DNA of 8,146 bases from contig JAUWMN010000053.1 of the NCBI GenBank assembly GCA_030613165.1, forward strand, positions 1-8,146, written 5' to 3'. Numbering within the stretch: position 1 is the first letter of the stretch; every line of letters begins with the position of its first letter. The stretch is from Desulfobacterales bacterium (GTDB lineage: Bacteria; Desulfobacterota; Desulfobacteria; Desulfobacterales; C00003106). This document shows, one piece after another, positions 7,348-8,146 of the stretch. The position numbers and the translations under genes are program-made. A model generated the notes under the pieces. It was given only the letters and a program-made list of their open reading frames with translations, was not told the origin of the DNA and did no database searches.

Positions 7348-8065
7348 GAAGCTCTTCCTTTAGCCCACAAAGTGTATCACGGTCTGTCTTGGCCCCTTTT
7401 AGGCCACCGTCCAGCGCAATCTCAGAAAGATAATTTCCATCCGGGGTAATTAACAAATCAATATGCGCAAACGGAAACTTCCCTCGTTCCATTACCTCTC
7501 GGCAAAGGGCCAACTGACTATTGTTTAAACTATAAGGCCTGCTTGAGCCGCCGGCAGATATATTGTTCCTGAAATTATACTGGTTCTCACGTGTGTAAGC
7601 TTCTATATAATCTCCTACAATAACTATTCGAATATCCGTATAGCGTTCGATAAACGGTTGTACCACAAAGGGATATGCCGACGATTGAAATGCTGCATGA
7701 TTATAGACCTCCTCAATGTTGTTCCAATAATGGATCCCATACCCACAATCGAGGCGGTCTTCTTTGGTCACGACCCGTTCAATCCGGTGGCGGTTAAAGT
7801 AGCTTATAGCATGCATCAGGCTGAGCCTGCGGGTTATGACAAGTGTATGTGGAAGCATCCATTTACGTAAAGCTAATGCCTGAGCAACCTTTGAGGAGCT
7901 TAGTGTTTGTGCTAAGGCAGACGGAAATAATTGAACCCCTCTCTCCAAAAGGTCTATGAGGACCCGATCCCTCAAACCCTTGTAGCTGAGAACCCCTAAA
8001 AAAACATCCCCGGCTTTCAGTTCATCGTAGCGCTCCTTTAACTCCCTGCTGTTATGGATAATCAT
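7322..8065 (-). CDS. RimK-like ATP-grasp domain protein, substrate unknown
   Basis: This 247-residue protein has an ATP-grasp fold of the RimK / glutamate-ligase type, which would join a carboxylate to an amine through an acyl phosphate. Visible parts are a pre-ATP-grasp lobe ending in SSSKVAQALALRKWMLPHT (56-74), a nucleotide-binding strand and loop VVTKEDRLDCGYGI (98-111, with Lys101 as a likely ATP ligand), VVQPFIERYTDIRIVIVGDYIEAYTR (134-159), FRNNISAGGSS (165-175), and likely metal ligands Asp203 and Glu215 in HIDLLITPDGNYLSEIALDGG. It is shorter than RimK (about 300), mainly in the N-terminal lobe. The ATG at 8065 has AAGGGCG eight bases or so upstream. It stands alone and convergent to mnmE, so context gives no pathway. 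Exact substrate and partner cannot be told from sequence. Confidence 0.8.
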   Translation of the reverse strand: MIIHNSRELKERYDELKAGDVFLGVLSYKGLRDRVLIDLLERGVQLFPSALAQTLSSSKVAQALALRKWMLPHTLVITRRLSLMHAISYFNRHRIERVVTKEDRLDCGYGIHYWNNIEEVYNHAAFQSSAYPFVVQPFIERYTDIRIVIVGDYIEAYTRENQYNFRNNISAGGSSRPYSLNNSQLALCREVMERGKFPFAHIDLLITPDGNYLSEIALDGGLKGAKTDRDTLCGLKEELLTSRYRTC

Positions 8066-8075
8066 TTCTCGCCCT

Positions 8076-8128
8076 TATCGTCATTTGTCATTCGTAATTG
8101 GTTATTCATCAATCATTATTCGTCATTA
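8076..8128 (-). repeat. Degenerate TCATT-rich intergenic repeat upstream of the ATP-grasp gene
   Basis: The stretch is built of imperfect units such as tcatttgtcattcg, ttattcatcaatcatt and attcgtcatt. Its opening, ttatcgtcatttgtcatt, resembles the left arm of the mnmE-leader repeat (tttatcatctgtcatt). In both places the sequence lies directly upstream of a start codon. Read on the coding strand of the ATP-grasp gene it has the same AATGACaaATGA style as the mnmE leader. The remaining bases to the window end show no gene. Confidence 0.5.
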
Positions 8129-8146
8129 AAAAGTTGCCCTCTGTTT

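Overview
The window looks like chromosomal housekeeping DNA from a Gram-negative bacterium. The best guess is a Desulfobacterota (deltaproteobacterial) lineage. The reasons are a YidC with a large periplasmic P1 domain, the mreB-mreC-mreD order, and a jag (KH/R3H) gene kept between yidC and mnmE. The phylum is inferred from gene order and protein style, not from a search.

Layout. Positions 1-2236 carry the cell-shape operon mreB-mreC-mreD on the minus strand; mreD runs off the left edge. Positions 2237-2513 are a divergent control region, with a likely promoter in each direction. Positions 2514-7347 carry rpmH-rnpA-yidD-yidC-jag-mnmE on the plus strand. This is the classic ribosomal protein L34 / RNase P / membrane insertase / tRNA modification cluster often found near bacterial replication origins. 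No dnaA gene and no convincing DnaA boxes are visible here. Positions 7322-8065 carry a convergent minus-strand RimK-like ATP-grasp gene whose 3' end overlaps mnmE by 26 nt, in the place where mnmG or rsmG is often found. The right edge (8066-8146) is AT-rich intergenic repeat.

How the genes work together. MreB, MreC and MreD form the scaffold for lateral wall growth. RpmH and RnpA feed ribosome and tRNA production. YidD and YidC act in membrane protein insertion, and Jag is an RNA-binding partner linked to YidC loci. MnmE modifies wobble uridines of tRNA. The role of the ATP-grasp protein is unknown.

Most notable non-coding features. (1) A 38-bp element between mreB and mreC has perfect 10-bp terminal inverted repeats and a perfect 5-bp flanking duplication (tgatt). 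This is the mark of a tiny transposed element, and it donates an ATG to mreC. (2) A solo copy of its terminal repeat lies in the mreB leader. (3) The mnmE leader has an 18-bp perfect inverted repeat and a four-unit ATGATAA tandem array, forming a chain of overlapping five-codon mini-ORFs that ends in ATGA at the mnmE start. (4) Similar repeat sequence lies upstream of the ATP-grasp gene. I found no phage, CRISPR, toxin or defence genes.
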